From Blakeslea trispora (Eukaryota; Mucoromycota; Mucoromycetes; Mucorales; Choanephoraceae): DNA of 64,000 nt. The DNA is taken from positions 62,001-126,000 of the forward strand of contig JAIWNE010000019.1 in NCBI GenBank assembly GCA_025331445.1. Reading direction: 5' to 3'. The position numbers and the translations under genes are program-made. Positions 49,024 through 61,162 of this stretch are shown here, piece by piece (position 1 is the stretch's first letter; each line of letters opens with the position of its first letter). The notes beneath the pieces are model-generated. The model was given only the letters and a program-made list of their open reading frames with translations. It ran no database searches and was not told where the DNA came from.

Positions 49024-51363
49024 ATCATGATAATAAAACACTTTTTTCTTTAAAGAGCAATCCTATTTTTTTTTCTTGTTCCAAACTTAAACATTCAACA
49101 GGCCCTGAGTTTGATAATGCCAGTTTGGTTTAAGGGTATCTAAGAGTGAGATTTTTCGAATTTCGTCACACCTTTTAAGCAGAGTGACGAATCCAAGATG
49201 GTTGAAGGTTTCAATGTCAACATTGTGTCGCAATCAATATTTAACCAGCGTTACTGGAGCAGTGTCAAAAAGAGCCAGAGCTTCCTGATATGACTTTGAT
49301 GAACTCTCTTTTTCTTTTAGTAGATTGTGTCTTGTAAAGAACAAGCTTATAGTTGTTCTTCATTTGCTTCTCCTGGTAAAGCTGGAAGCCTAGTAGATCA
49401 GAGTATATGGTCAATCGAGCTATCTCATCTAAAAGAGAACTGTTATTTGATAAAAAAAAAAAAGATGAAAAAGTTCGTTAAAGTAAAAATGATCTTTCGT
49501 TCAAGCCCAGTTGCGATTATACATCGTTTGCCAGTTTTCTCTTTGTTGTTTCTGGAATGAAATTCATTTAAAACGAAAAAGGTTATCGCTGAGTCTCTGA
49601 GCGAAATCCTTGCGTTATCATGTTGCTCTTGTGTGATTTCTGTGGCTGCTTTAAAATAGTTTGTATTCAACTAATCATGAGAGAGAATAGCTTCAACGCA
49701 ATAGGTGTTGATTCAAATTGTTTTGTTAGAAATTGCATTTGTTTGTTTATGATTCAAAAAATATGTTTGTGATTATTAGATGTTTCGAATGAGCATAAGA
49801 AATAAAAGAACGTAGGAAGATCTAATAATTTCAAGGATCGTAACTGATAACTGTTAATTGGCAATCAATCGCTCAATTAGTCTTTTCATGCTTAAATCAA
49901 TCCAGTAATTATTGTCTACATGTTAAAGTAACCAAAGGCAATGGCTTATCACCTACTTTGAACAGTATATCATTACATTGAGACAAAATAGGAAGGAAGA
50001 TAAAGCTATCATTGATACTATACACTACAATTTGGTACACCAAAAAGTACATTAAGTATAAGAGCAGAATAATAAACAGTAATTACTGTAAATGATCTAT
50101 ATCAATCTCTTCTCTTTACATAATAATGATAGAAATCTGGTCTTTTTGTATTGTCAACAAAGAAACACGATGCACATTGATATATAGAAAGGCCCATACT
50201 GGTCTATACAAAGAATAAACAGACAATCAATATATCAGCTGATCAGGACATTGATCAGCAATGTGGTCAATTCGCTCTAAAAAAACAAGTATCTCTTTCC
50301 TCTCCTTTTTTCTCTAATTGCTATACAAAATGAATGTTTTACAAACAAAGGTAATAAAGTTATTTAGTAAACTATGGGCTATTTGCTAATACTTGCTTAG
50401 ATCAATACATCGAAACATTCTTCTTTTTTGTATGACATGCAAAAGACAAAACAAGCTATATAAGACAAGCTTTCGAAAGTACAACAATCATTAACAAACA
50501 AATTGAAATTATATGGACATGTCCATCTGCGAAAGTACTAGATTAAGTAATATACGTATATATATTGTATTCACTGAAGGAAAGCCTTTTGAGTGGTACT
50601 GTTAGAGCTCAATAAAAGAGGGAAAAAAAGCGCTAAGAGATCAAGCATTGCGACTCCTTGTTATGTAGCTTTAATTGTAGCAGGAAATTTTCGATTTTAT
50701 GCTATGTCTCATGCTAAATTTGTAAACACTGTCTAAAGTATAAGAGCGCCTTACTTTAAGCATTCAATTGGTTTAATAGATTCGGTACATTCTCTCTGCC
50801 TACTTGACTCAAACATGTATGTTGACTTTTTTTCGTGTCAAAAGATCAATCTCGAGAATCTGGTCAAGTCTTTTATTGTGTCAGATGCAAGAAAAAAAAG
50901 GCTCTAGACTTGTGGGATATGCTCCATAATATGGCATAAAATTATACTATCATTCTTGTTTAGTATGTAACTGAATCTTACCATCAACTGCAAAAATAGG
51001 CCGACTATATCAAGCGTTATTCTTTTAGCTTTTGCAAATACAGTGTCATTGAACAAAACAGTGATCTCAATAGACGCTCTCTACAAAAAAGAATAAAAAA
51101 GCTCGCTATGTTTGTATAGTAAAGTAGATTGCTTGCTATATATTATTGAACAGGAAAGAAATAAGCCTTAAGAGTTCTTTGAGAGGAGAAGAAGAGGCGG
51201 AGTTTACACGCACTGACCAGCATCTTGATGGTTGGACAAGTGTCATGATAACCAACGCGTTTATTTTAAAAAGGAGTTCGTAAGTCAGAGAAATCAAAGA
51301 CAAAAAAAGTCTATTGTACTTCTTTGCTTTCTTGGCTCCCTTTTTCTTGGCTCCCTTTTTCTT

Positions 51364-51399
<36 letters not shown>

Positions 51400-51597
51400 C
51401 TTCCCACTTTTGCTTGCAATATATACAAGGGTAGGAGAGGAGTTTAAGGTGTGGGAAAACAAGAAAAAGCCAGTCCCAAAGGATCGGCAGAAAAAAATTT
51501 AGCAGTCCAAACCAACATGTGATTGAGTGCTGTCAAAAAGGTATAAAAAGGCTTCGTTTTTCGCCTTTTTTTCTTCTTTTTTTCTTTATCCATTTAA
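49024..51597. other. Gene-free spacer, left part
   Basis: No gene is supported on either strand. It contains a relic with pogo-like sequence at 49136-49190 (listed separately), an AT-rich middle, and a 28 bp CT microsatellite at about 51367-51394 with a nearby duplicated CTTGGCTCCCTTTTT. Confidence 0.5.
49136..49190. mobile_element. Relic related to the pogo-like terminal region at 35 kb
   Basis: TAAGAGTGAGATTTT followed by a CCTTTTAAGCAGAGTGAC-type stretch parallels 35204-35252 (TAAGAGTGAGATTTT then CCCTTAAATAGAGAGAC). It is too short to say whether it is a solo end or the remainder of a MITE. Confidence 0.4.
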
Positions 51598-51745
51598 GAT
51601 GAACGGGATGGTCGTTCTCTATAGGCATGTGTCATGACACCTCTGCTGAGTTTGTTGGGCTAAGGGGACAAGATGAACGGGATGTGCGTTCTCTATAGGC
51701 ATGTTAATAATACCTCTGCTGAATCTGTTGGGGTTAGGGGAAAAG
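51598..51745. repeat. Two tandem 74 bp units
   Basis: Each unit begins AAGATGAACGGGATG and contains GTTCTCTATAGGCATGT, ACCTCTGCTGA and a closing TTAGGGGA-like end (CTAAGGGGAC in the first, GTTAGGGGAA in the second). They differ at about ten positions. A TATAAAAAGG box-like site lies about 57 bp upstream (51541). Confidence 0.85.
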
Positions 51746-51768
51746 AGGGCACTTGGTGCCCTTTTCTA
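51746..51768 (+). other. Perfect 6 bp stem hairpin followed by T run
   Basis: GGGCAC and GTGCCC face each other with a 3-nt loop (AGGGCACTTGGTGCCCTTTT) immediately after the tandem units. It resembles a terminator or small RNA end, or part of a retroelement LTR; which one is unknown. Confidence 0.5.
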
Positions 51769-54670
51769 GATTGATAACATTTATAATTAATAAAAAAGAA
51801 AAAAGTTAATTTGATTATGAAAACCTATATCGTGCATAAGTCCTATTTTGTGTTGTGTTTACTTTTTTGTCTTTTTATTGTTTCAATGATTTGTGTGCAA
51901 TATGTTTATACGATTTATCAAAATCTTAGTATGAGTAAACTAAGCTGTAGACAATAACTGTACTTTGTTGCAGTCTTCTGTATAAATACTCGAATGATCA
52001 AGATGTCATCCATATTGGAATTTCATCCTTTGATAGCTGCTTTTGATATTACAATAAAAAGCTACATTGTAAAGCCTTTCTTTATTACAAGAAAGAAAAA
52101 GGCTTCTATCACTCTTTTTAGATAAAACTATACGGATGTAAGCGTAAATGACAGGATTTGTATAAATTGGGCCCTCAGTTGTGTGTGTTAATATCGCTAC
52201 TTCTGGGCACTTCGTATCTAGCTTTATCTATCCAACCAGCCAAACAAAGTCAGTGCATATCCATAAAGTTCACTACAACATTGATATCCACAGTCTAGTT
52301 TGTTTACTCTCTCATGTCTAGCAAATGGGGGCTATCCAGACTGATTGCAAAGTCTGGCCTGCTCTATTTCAATCGATGCGAGTCAAGCGTGACACAAAAT
52401 GGAAGGGGAACCAAAGATATTAAACAGCGAACCCGATTCAAGAGATTTTGGATTTTTATTTTTTTAGATTTATTTTTTATTTCATTGTATTTATTGAAAT
52501 TCATCGTTGTCAGTGCCGACTATTATCACCAACACTATCACTGTTGAAATATACCGAGATGCAAAGCAAGAACGCGTAGAACAACTGATTAGTGCCAAAA
52601 GAAAAGAGAGAGAGAGAGAGGAAAGAACCGGTAACTTGTATTGACAGATGTAGAGTGATTGAATGGAAAGAGAGCTATGCTTTTTATTGTATTTTGCTTC
52701 GTTTGGTTTATCGTCTAGACAGTAACTCGAAATAAAGGTACCTACAAGCATACTTTATATTTTGGCTGTTGTTGTTGTTGTTGATCAATCACCAAAGTAT
52801 CGGTTGCGGCCCTTTTCTTTCTTTCTTTCTTTTAACCGGTACAGCATCTGCTTTTAGCTGTCAAGCTTGAGTGTTGCTTGGAGGCTTAGGCACGGAAGAT
52901 AGACACGGAAGATTGACAGACTCTCAATAGCAGGAATAGCGTGTTCAGTCAGCAAGCATACAGCATCAGAGAGTTGAGGGTCAAGCTGCAGAACGAAGGA
53001 TTGGATTGAGGTTGCTCGAGAAACAAGTGGAGAAAGAGCAGAAGAAAAAGAAGAAGACGAAAAAGAAAAAAGATAGAGATAGCCGGTACAACGAGCGATA
53101 CAGTATCCTGTTGTATTGCATTGCACGATGGAGAAAGAGAGGAAGAGGAAGTTGATAGATGGTCCAAAGGATGGTCCAAAGGATGGCCGTATCATCTCAG
53201 TATAAAATTATCTGCCAATTCGTCGATGATCAACATAGCGTCACAGTATAGCACATTCAATTATATGCTCTTGACTTGTATTGAACTCTGTCTGCGTTAC
53301 CTTATATCGATGTACAATCATCTATGAAATGCGGTGGAGGAGAAAGACGAGGATCAGAAACAGCGTGGCAAATATAGCAGTGTGAGGAGCATATGAGGAA
53401 CATTTGAGGAAGATGCAGCACAGCCAAGTGATGAGGAAGGCTTTTGTTCAAGTAGTTTGACAGCATGTGATTGCAGCCCTGGTGAATATGCCGGATACAG
53501 ATACGGATACGGATACAATTCCGTGATCAAGTGTACTGATGAGAGCAACAAAGGGCTATCATAGTATTGTACATGTTGCAATGAGTACAGATTAATCTGA
53601 GTCTATGGGAGGGGACGAAAGAGCATGTAAAGCAGATATGACATACTTTGATTCAACCATTCTTGCTTATCCGAAATAGTACAATGAGTGTATCACGTGG
53701 AGAAGCATGTAAAGCAATGAAAGATCCATCTTCCTTCTGTGAGAGTGGAATGTTTAAAATAAGGTACTATGAAAAAATAAACTTTCTTCTTCTTTACACA
53801 TAGAATTTTTTTTGAGCAACCATGAGTATCTGATAACTATAGTTGCTTTGTACTGCATAGCTTTTTTCTGTGTTTGTATAGTCCACATAAATGATGACAA
53901 TCTCGATCTTGACAGCTCCAAGCTATTCAATATACAAAAAGGGCACGTATCATCTCATTGGGATATCCTTGCTTCATTCTAGGGATGCTGTGCCTATCAG
54001 ACTTGAAGATATCTGTAAATATAGTTTTTTTGTAACATTTCCATTACAGTTGTTCATTTCCGAGCTTAGTATAACTTTTGTTATTATATAAAAAAGATAC
54101 AGCAGAATAGACACAAAGGTTTTCCAATGTTGATCCCTTTCTTAGAAAAAAACTTGATTTGCCATGTTTATGATTCCTGGAAAGAGCCTCTTTTTTTTTC
54201 GATAAATTACCTTACTCATTCGTTTATCAGTCTGACCACTCAAACTGATGGATCATATTCATACTAAATCATTCCCTAAAAAGCGCTGATTTCTTTTTCT
54301 CAAGATTGCATTATCTTTAAGAAAAAGATCTTCTTACCCATAAATCTATCAGATAATCTAAACTGCATGAAACAGAAGCACAAATCTTGACGTTTCGAGT
54401 TCCACCCATTCAGTAAAGCCTATTTCATCATTGAGCTAATGTTTGTCTGACCTCTTTCGAGTGATGCCCACGAATTTGAAATAGTGACTTTTGAGTGCTT
54501 AGATTAGCCTGACTTGTTATTCTTGTTTAAGAAAAAAAAAAAGAAAAACGTTTAATTTTTTTGAACCTTTGTTTTTGGCATCTGGGTTTAAATTATGCTT
54601 TCTTGCATCTACATAAAGCTCAACTCGCATAATTTTCTCTTCTTCTCTCTTCTAAATTGTTGTCCTTAAG
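51769..54670. other. Gene-free spacer, right part
   Basis: No coding sequence with recognisable features. It includes a minor GATACG/GGATAC run at 53496-53517, a GA patch at 52605-52620, and a TTG run at 52766-52781. The last 60 bp are T/C-rich and belong to the leader of the small acidic protein gene. Confidence 0.5.
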
Positions 54671-55239
54671 ATGGATTCTAATGCAAAAGCACTTCGCGGA
54701 CCTTATCCTTTATCAGAAAGACATCAGCGTAGACTAGAAGAAAGAAGAAAGCCTGGAACGTAAGCGTACTCTGAGCTACAGCTAACCATAATGATCTATT
54801 CTTTTCCCCTTTCTCTTTGAATAGTACGTTTTGTGCAGAAGACGTTCCTCCCTTTGAACCTTTTTTGGATGGTGAGAAAAAGCGAAGCTCTTTTCTTATT
54901 TAGACAACAAAGCCACTCATTGCTCCCTGCTTTCTAGCTAGTTATGCTATTGATGCAGAAGAGAGTCCAAACGAAGCAGATTTATCAAGCTCACATGGCG
55001 AACGCACCAAAGATCATTTTGACAAAGATCAATTTAGCCAACATGATCAACCTACATCTTATATTGCAGAAGCCAATTGGAGTGCCAGACTACATGATAT
55101 ACGACCAGGTATGGAATTTAGCTCAAAGCATCATACACCTGCCTTTCGACCACAATTGATGTCATCAGAACCACAATCTGAACAGCGACAACAAGATGAG
55201 TCAGCGACTGAAGTTGGTCCGCCTCATAAATTGCCCTAA
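54671..55239 (+). CDS. Small acidic hydrophilic protein (145 residues), unknown
   Basis: Three exons (54671-54759, 54825-54871, 54938-55239) with 65 and 66 nt introns, all in phase, support a real gene. It starts MDSNAKALRGPYPLSERHQR, continues RRLEERRKPGT and FCAEDVPPFEPFLD, then a polar stretch (SSSHGERTKDHFDKDQF, AEANWSARLHDIRPG) and ends GPPHKLP. No membrane segment, signal peptide or known domain. The composition suggests a largely disordered protein. I do not recognise the family. Confidence 0.65.
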
Positions 55240-55929
55240 AAACGTCCCTTGGAGGAGGAGATCGACATATATTCGTCTGGAAAAGATGAGGTTAATCTTG
55301 TAACAAAATAAAAGATAAAACAATAAGTAGGCTATACTGGTCTTTGTTCAAAAGAATCTGCCTTTCTATACTGTTTGTTCTCTTTACTGTTTATATGATT
55401 TTGTTACGTTCCTGAAGTTGAATGATCATATTGTTTCCGATAGTTCCTGAGAATAGCCTTATATTGCTGATAGTAATTACAGTAATAATCATCATTCCTG
55501 CTTTCTCTGCTGTTTTCTCTATAATATCATGTTAAGCTTATCTAAGTGTTCTATATCCATTGGTATGTAAATTAGCTATCCAAAGATGGTATATGACTCA
55601 GTAATGGAATAGCTGATTTCTATAGACGTAGATCTGAAAGGTATGTATGGATTCACATGGTAATGGATCAATTATACTTAGACATTTTGCTACACTTCTC
55701 ACACTCAACATCACGAGAAGTGAAATGTAAAAGAAAATGAAAACTATGTAACATTGATGTGATTCCAATGTAAATTTAGGGTTTTATGTGAATTCGATGT
55801 AAACACAAAATTGAAATATACATATTTTTACATGAAAAGCAAAATTCAATAACTTTTCATTAGAATTTGAATTACATGTAATTTTGTGTGATTTTGATGT
55901 AAAATTGCAACCTCATGGAATTGAATGGA
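55240..55929. other. 3' flank and spacer
   Basis: No gene. From 55750 to 55915 the sequence has imperfect inverted and direct repeats of a GTGATTCCAATGTAAATTT and TGAATTCGATGTAAA type, AT-rich. It may be part of a decayed element next to repeat copy B. Confidence 0.4.
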
Positions 55930-56190
55930 GCAGTGATATTGTATAAGTAGCTATACACCACAATCGTGCTCGTTCTATATATAATAAAAAAGAAAAACAA
56001 ATGATTGAATTAAAGAGACAGGAGATAGTTTTACAGATAGAAACTAGAAATGAACAAAAGCAACTACAAAGCTTAAAAAATCTAGATTTTGTCAAAGCTT
56101 TGAAGCTCTTTTCAGCATCCCGAACTAAAAAGAATACAATTCTAGAACGATAGCATTATTCTTTGGTCTTTTCTAAACTAGTTTATTGCT
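55930..56190 (-). repeat. Interspersed repeat, copy B (inverted relative to 34374-34640)
   Basis: Reverse complement aligns with 34374-34640 along about 260 bp (AATAAACTAGTTTAGAAAAG, then AATGCTATCG, then a weak ORF with TKSR.FKLC). Divergence between the copies shows neither is recent. The short minus-strand ORF inside is not a gene. Confidence 0.75.
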
Positions 56191-56441
56191 TCAGTTTTTT
56201 TTTTCTTATTCCTCTGCAAAAATTTTGTGCAGTAAGGTCTCAAAGTTGAGTGGGTTTTAGAGTTTTTGGCAGAGGTATAGTGGGGAGATGTCAATCTATT
56301 GATTTATTTTTGCAAAGAGTGTAAATCTAATAACGCTTTTCAGGGATCAAAACCACGTTCAGCCAATAAAACACATCAACCAAGATGAATTAGACGAGGT
56401 GAAAGTCTGTTTAAGAAGAAAAGAAGAGATTCTATTTTTTT

Positions 56442-58696
56442 TTATAAAACAGTGAAAGCCTTTAAGCCTTCTTCTAATCGGTCGAATCGACTATCGACAA
56501 CAGAAAACAAATTGTTGACAAACTCAGGGTCATACTATTGTAGAAAATCAGCATACAGTTTTTTCTATGGCATCTAAAAAACATGATTTACCTGACAAGG
56601 GCGAGTACAATCTGGGGAAAAGTTGACTTCAACAACAATAGGTTTGAAATCATCTGTGAGCATAATGTCAAATCCATACATAGCAAATGTATCTGCGTTG
56701 CTCTTGTTAGCATCAGCTAATCCTAAAGGTTGGCTTGTGTGTACAGCACTCATTAAAACATCTATGCCCATTATTAGTCTAATAGTCCATGTAATTTAAG
56801 TTATTTTTTACCTTTGATAGCAGCATGTATGGCTTGTTGAACAGGCTCCCATTGAATTTGATGCTGCTTTTCGATATTATAGATAAAACTCTTGTGGTCT
56901 AACTGAGTCATCTCAAAATCAGTATAATTCATGACTGTAAATTGAGACTCATAATCGCTCAATTGGTTGAGGTCGAACTTCTTGTTGGCCAATCGAGTCC
57001 AGAACATGTTATAGACAAGCGCAACCAAGTTAGGTTCTGTACGTCTAACAAGCACAATGTAACGCAAGTCAAACTTTTTGCCATTGTAGAGGCACGGACG
57101 AATCACATAAGGTTGAGCAATTTTTGGGATAGGATGATCATGTTGACGCATCAATTGTGCCAAATTGTCTGTTATATCTAAGCCCAATCCACGAGCCATG
57201 TTCCAAGGTTTTGTGATCCAAAGTGAAGTACCATCATGAAGATACTGACCTGCCAGCTCAGTCAATTGAGACATGACATTATAAGTAGGCAAGAACCAAT
57301 CAGGACTACCTAAAGTCTCTTGAACCAGTTGAGCCAATTGATGCTTGAAAGTAAGACAGTTTTCATTTGGTAATTGGTTGATGGCTTGCTTGGTTGATAG
57401 CGTATCCCATTGAGAAAAGTCTTGGCTGATCCAGATGATATCAGCCTTTGAGCGATCATCTGTAAATTTAACATGGTCTAGCTTAAGAAATTGTTGAACA
57501 AAAGGAGCATCTGTATATACTATAATCGTATCTGATGCTTTTTCTTTTGTGTGTCTCAGAAGTGCTTCCTTGGCCTCTTTTGAAGTCCAAGAATAGGATT
57601 GTTTTTGCTTTTGTTCCAAATTTGTTTTATGCACTTTGTAGAGATCAATCAACGCTTGCTTATCGATTGAGTCGATCAGTCGATCTTCAAAAGCAAGCAA
57701 GTAGGCATCTTGATCAGATGTGCGTGTCAGATTCTTCGGCCGCAAATCCACTGTCATGATTTCGCCTGCTTCAATATCCTTGATGGGGAAGAACACACTG
57801 TAAGGAATCATACCGCTAGCCCCTCTTGAGAAGATAAAAGGAACACAGACTACATTGGGATCATCAGAATGAGCTAAGGCTGATCCAACTTCATCATTGA
57901 TATACCAAGCTGTTTGCGAGGTAGGCTGGCCATCTTGTTGCAATATGGAATAAGTATATGTCTGAAGGTAAGACCACATGGCTTGACAAACAGCCTGAGC
58001 ACGGCGCACAAACCATTCCTTCTCGCGTTGGTCTCGACGAGCTAGACGTTCCTGATGTTCCCTTTCTTCTTTTTCTTGAGGCTTACCACTGGCGAGTACT
58101 TGATTCATTACTTGATCATGCAAACGATCTGCTTCAGCCTTTGCTTCGGGATCGATAGTGAGCTGCATGATAGCGTTGACGACTTCGTTGTTTTCAGCAA
58201 TCAAGGCTTTTTCAGCTTCAAATCGAGATACATTGGCTTGGGAAGCAACTAAATCAATCAATTCGTCTGATGGCTTATTGCTCTCGTCATCTTCGTCGCT
58301 GTCTTCGTCGTCTGAATGCTCGGGGGCTTCTTCGACATCAATATCCATCAAATTTTCAAGACGTTCCAAAAGACCTGTATTTTGAACTAACTCTTCTTTG
58401 GCTGTCTCGGGAGAAGTCGTCCATGCATGATCTACAAGAAATATCTCACTTTGAAGCCGATGAATTACAAATGGATAAAACAAAAGAATTAAATGTGTTT
58501 ACCTGTGCTTCTTTAGTGCTTCTTTTGTATGAAGAGAGTATCCTTTTAGAGGATCACCATGATGAAGTTCAACAAAATTACCAGCATCAAGATAATCTTC
58601 ACCCAATTTAATAAACAAAGGTTCCCATAGTTCCTTAGGGATGGTTGACAATTGATATTGGTGGACTGTCACAAAGGATTCAAACAAAGAAGTCAT
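56442..58696 (-). CDS. TTLL12-type tubulin-tyrosine-ligase-like protein
   Basis: Four exons (58696-58503, 58448-56812, 56761-56592, 56534-56442; introns 50-57 nt) give 697 residues. The N-terminus resembles TTLL12 (MTSLFESFVTVHQYQL, LWEPLFIKLGEDYLDAGN). Residues about 100-165 hold an acidic run (EEAPEHSDDEDSDEDDES) and a UBA-like segment like that of NAC-alpha (SDELIDLVASQANVSRFEAE). A SET-like middle region follows, then a TTL-type ATP-grasp domain with LWITKPWNMARGLGLDI, YVIRPCLYNGKKFDLRYIV and MYGFDIMLTDDFKPIVVEVN (metal-binding Glu and Asn). TTLL12 in animals has no proven ligase activity and affects tubulin and histone modification. The function here is inferred only from the family. Confidence 0.9.
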
Positions 58697-59409
58697 ACTC
58701 TTATTGTCAAAAAAGAAAAAGAGAAAAAAAAAACATATTTCTCGAAAATTTTATTACTTCAAAGTCACGCATCTTTGGAAGAAACAAAATTCATGCAAGA
58801 TACTCCAAAAAAAAAGAAGGAAAGGATGTCTACTGGAAGTATTCAAATGATAGTCATAGTCTATAGTATACTAAGCAACTCATTTGGTGTATATATAAAT
58901 ATACGTATATCGAGGAAAGGTTTAGTCCTATGCTGCTTCAGCAATAAGTTATAAGGCAAGAGTATAGCAGCAAGCTGGCTTGTACAACATATGCCTCAAT
59001 TTCGAAGGCAAGCAATAGACCTGCAAATATCATATAACCTTCTAGCTATTTTCTCTTTGCAATCATTTAGATTTTATCGCTTTGACTTGAATGGACATCA
59101 TCAACCCTTTAGTTGATACTAATTGAGTTCCTCACCAGTTTATTACTATTTGTAAAGTATTTCAAGTTGATGCTTGTATACATTTTTTTGCATGTATTCC
59201 AGAGCTAGTTTAGCCTCAGTATGTTATTACTTTGATTTTAGGGTGCCTCAAAATAACATGTTTATCCAAAGCAAACTGAGAAGATCAAAATCGTTTCAGG
59301 AAAAAAAAAAGAAAGAAAGAGAGAGCTCTAGTCTATGTGCTTCAATAAGCAAAAATTTCTTCTATACTCGACTGTTTAATCAAATTCAATTTTTTGCTTT
59401 CAACTGAAC
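58697..59409. promoter_or_regulatory. Divergent intergenic region between TTLL12-type and ELM1-like genes
   Basis: 713 bp with no coding evidence; probably the promoters of both genes. A-rich blocks at 58714-58735 and 58807-58816. Confidence 0.4.
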
Positions 59410-61162
59410 ATGAGCCGTGTAATATGACTGTTGCTCAAGAAACACAGCTGGTGCTTTAGAGCTTTTTGTCTGAATTTCAACTTCTTGAAGAAACTCATAA
59501 AAATTTAACAAAAAAAAACCGTCTGACTTATGTTTCGACATTGTAAGCAAACAACTCATCAAAGAGCGATCGTTTAGATTAATGTCGTTTTAGACTATAG
59601 AACGAAGCCAGTATTGCTTGCTTGTCGTGCATATTCGATAGGTAGAGGAAATAAAGTATGGGTTGTGACTGATGGTGCACTTGAAAGCAGTCTACAAGCC
59701 TTGACATTAGGCAGACAACTAGCTAATGGACCTGGTAGCCGAGTAGAACTTAAGAAAGTAGTGGCTAGCAAAAGTAAGTGGCTCTTGATGAATTTCTCGT
59801 TCATTCTGCTAACTCTAAATGATAGATTTACAGTTGTTGCCACCTATTCTACAAAAATACATGATTGATTGGAACAAAAGTAAATCAAACGAAACTAAGC
59901 TACCATGGTATCTGTCTTCTTCCAGCACATTAGATATAAAAGATGGAGCACCAGACTATATTGTTGCAAGTGGTCAAGATGCTGTTCCTGCCTGTCTTTA
60001 TCTGTCTAATCTTAATAAACAGAAAGGGCTTTCAAGTGAGTTTAGGAAATAACTTGCTTTTCAATGCTTAATCTGAGCTTATGCAAACAATTTTACTTAG
60101 TTTATCTTGGTTACCCAAACATTCCCTTTATCAACTTTGACCAAGTCATCTTACCGAGATATGAAGCCAATGCAAAAATGGGTAAGAAAAATTATCAAAC
60201 TGTTCTGTACAATTCTTTACTAAACTACTTCTTTTAGCCGCTTTGGGTCCCTTGGCAAGACAGAAGAATGGTATTATTACACCTGTAAGTCTTCTTATGG
60301 TGTTATAGGTGTTTAAAAATAAAAGAAAGTGGCCTTTCTAATCAGTTAAGCTTATACATCTAGGCCCCTTTATTAGACACAAACGCTCCTACTTTAAAAA
60401 ACACTAGCGTGCCGTTCGAGAATTATTCTACTGTTGTTGTCGGTGGCCATTCGCCTAGCTGTAGATGGTATTCTGAAGATGCTATCAATCTAGCAGAAAA
60501 TATTAAGGTAAGTCTTTGACGGTTATTTGCCCAGAAGAGACAAAAAAGAGGGATGACTAAAATCAATCGCATTAGCGCATGGTAAAACATTTGAACGATC
60601 ATGTCGTTATAGTCTATACAGATAGAACACCTCAACTTGTTAAAGACAAAATGACCAAGGCATTAGCCGAAGAAACTAAAGCGGTGTTTATGTGGGATTC
60701 AACAGACGCAGCTTTGGATACAATGGATAAGTTAGATATGTATGAAAACATCATTCATGCTTCAGATCGAGTTATTTTGACTGCGGACCTCGACTATGCC
60801 TCTGCCCATGCTGCCTCTAGAAAGTAAGCGGATTCTCTTCCTTCGAAGCAATCAGACACTGAACTCTAACCTTTTTTTTAAAAAAAATATACAGCAAGCC
60901 TGTCTATACTGTATTTGGTGGCCAATGCCGTTCTTATCTCAATCACTTTCATCGTTGGTTGTTAGATAGCCGCTTAGCAAGAAAGCTTCGGTTGGACAGA
61001 ACAAGGTCAACAAAGCATCAAGACCCTTATAGCTACTTGGGTACACATCCAGCATGGGGTAATGCTTCCAACATCTTTCAAATCAAACAGACTATGGCCT
61101 TTGTCAAAAAAGAAGTTGAGGCTTTACATCAAGAAAAAATTACTGGTAGACGAAGAGCTTAA
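59410..61162 (+). CDS. ELM1-like (DUF1022) protein
   Basis: Seven exons are well supported: 59578-59773, 59826-60035, 60101-60181, 60238-60284, 60364-60507, 60576-60823, 60895-61162, all in phase (397 codons). The first exon is uncertain. A TAG precedes 59578 in frame, so an upstream exon is needed; ATG AGC CGT at 59410-59418 with a GTAATA donor fits. The protein has VWVVTDGALESSLQALTLGR near the start (ELM1 hallmark), then PDYIVASGQDAVPA, GYPNIPFINFDQVI, VVVGGHSPSCRW, and an HASDRVILTADLDYASAHAA segment typical of the DUF1022 C-lobe. The fold is glycosyltransferase-like. Plant ELM1 recruits a dynamin to mitochondria for fission; the fungal role is unknown. Confidence 0.85.

Noticed and set aside
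51598..51745. Possible CRISPR-like array
   Set aside because: Only two adjacent units without spacers, in a eukaryotic genome.
52854..53195. 113-residue minus-strand ORF
   Set aside because: Ser/Leu/Phe-rich translation of GA-rich sequence, no splice context, no domain, no plausible promoter.
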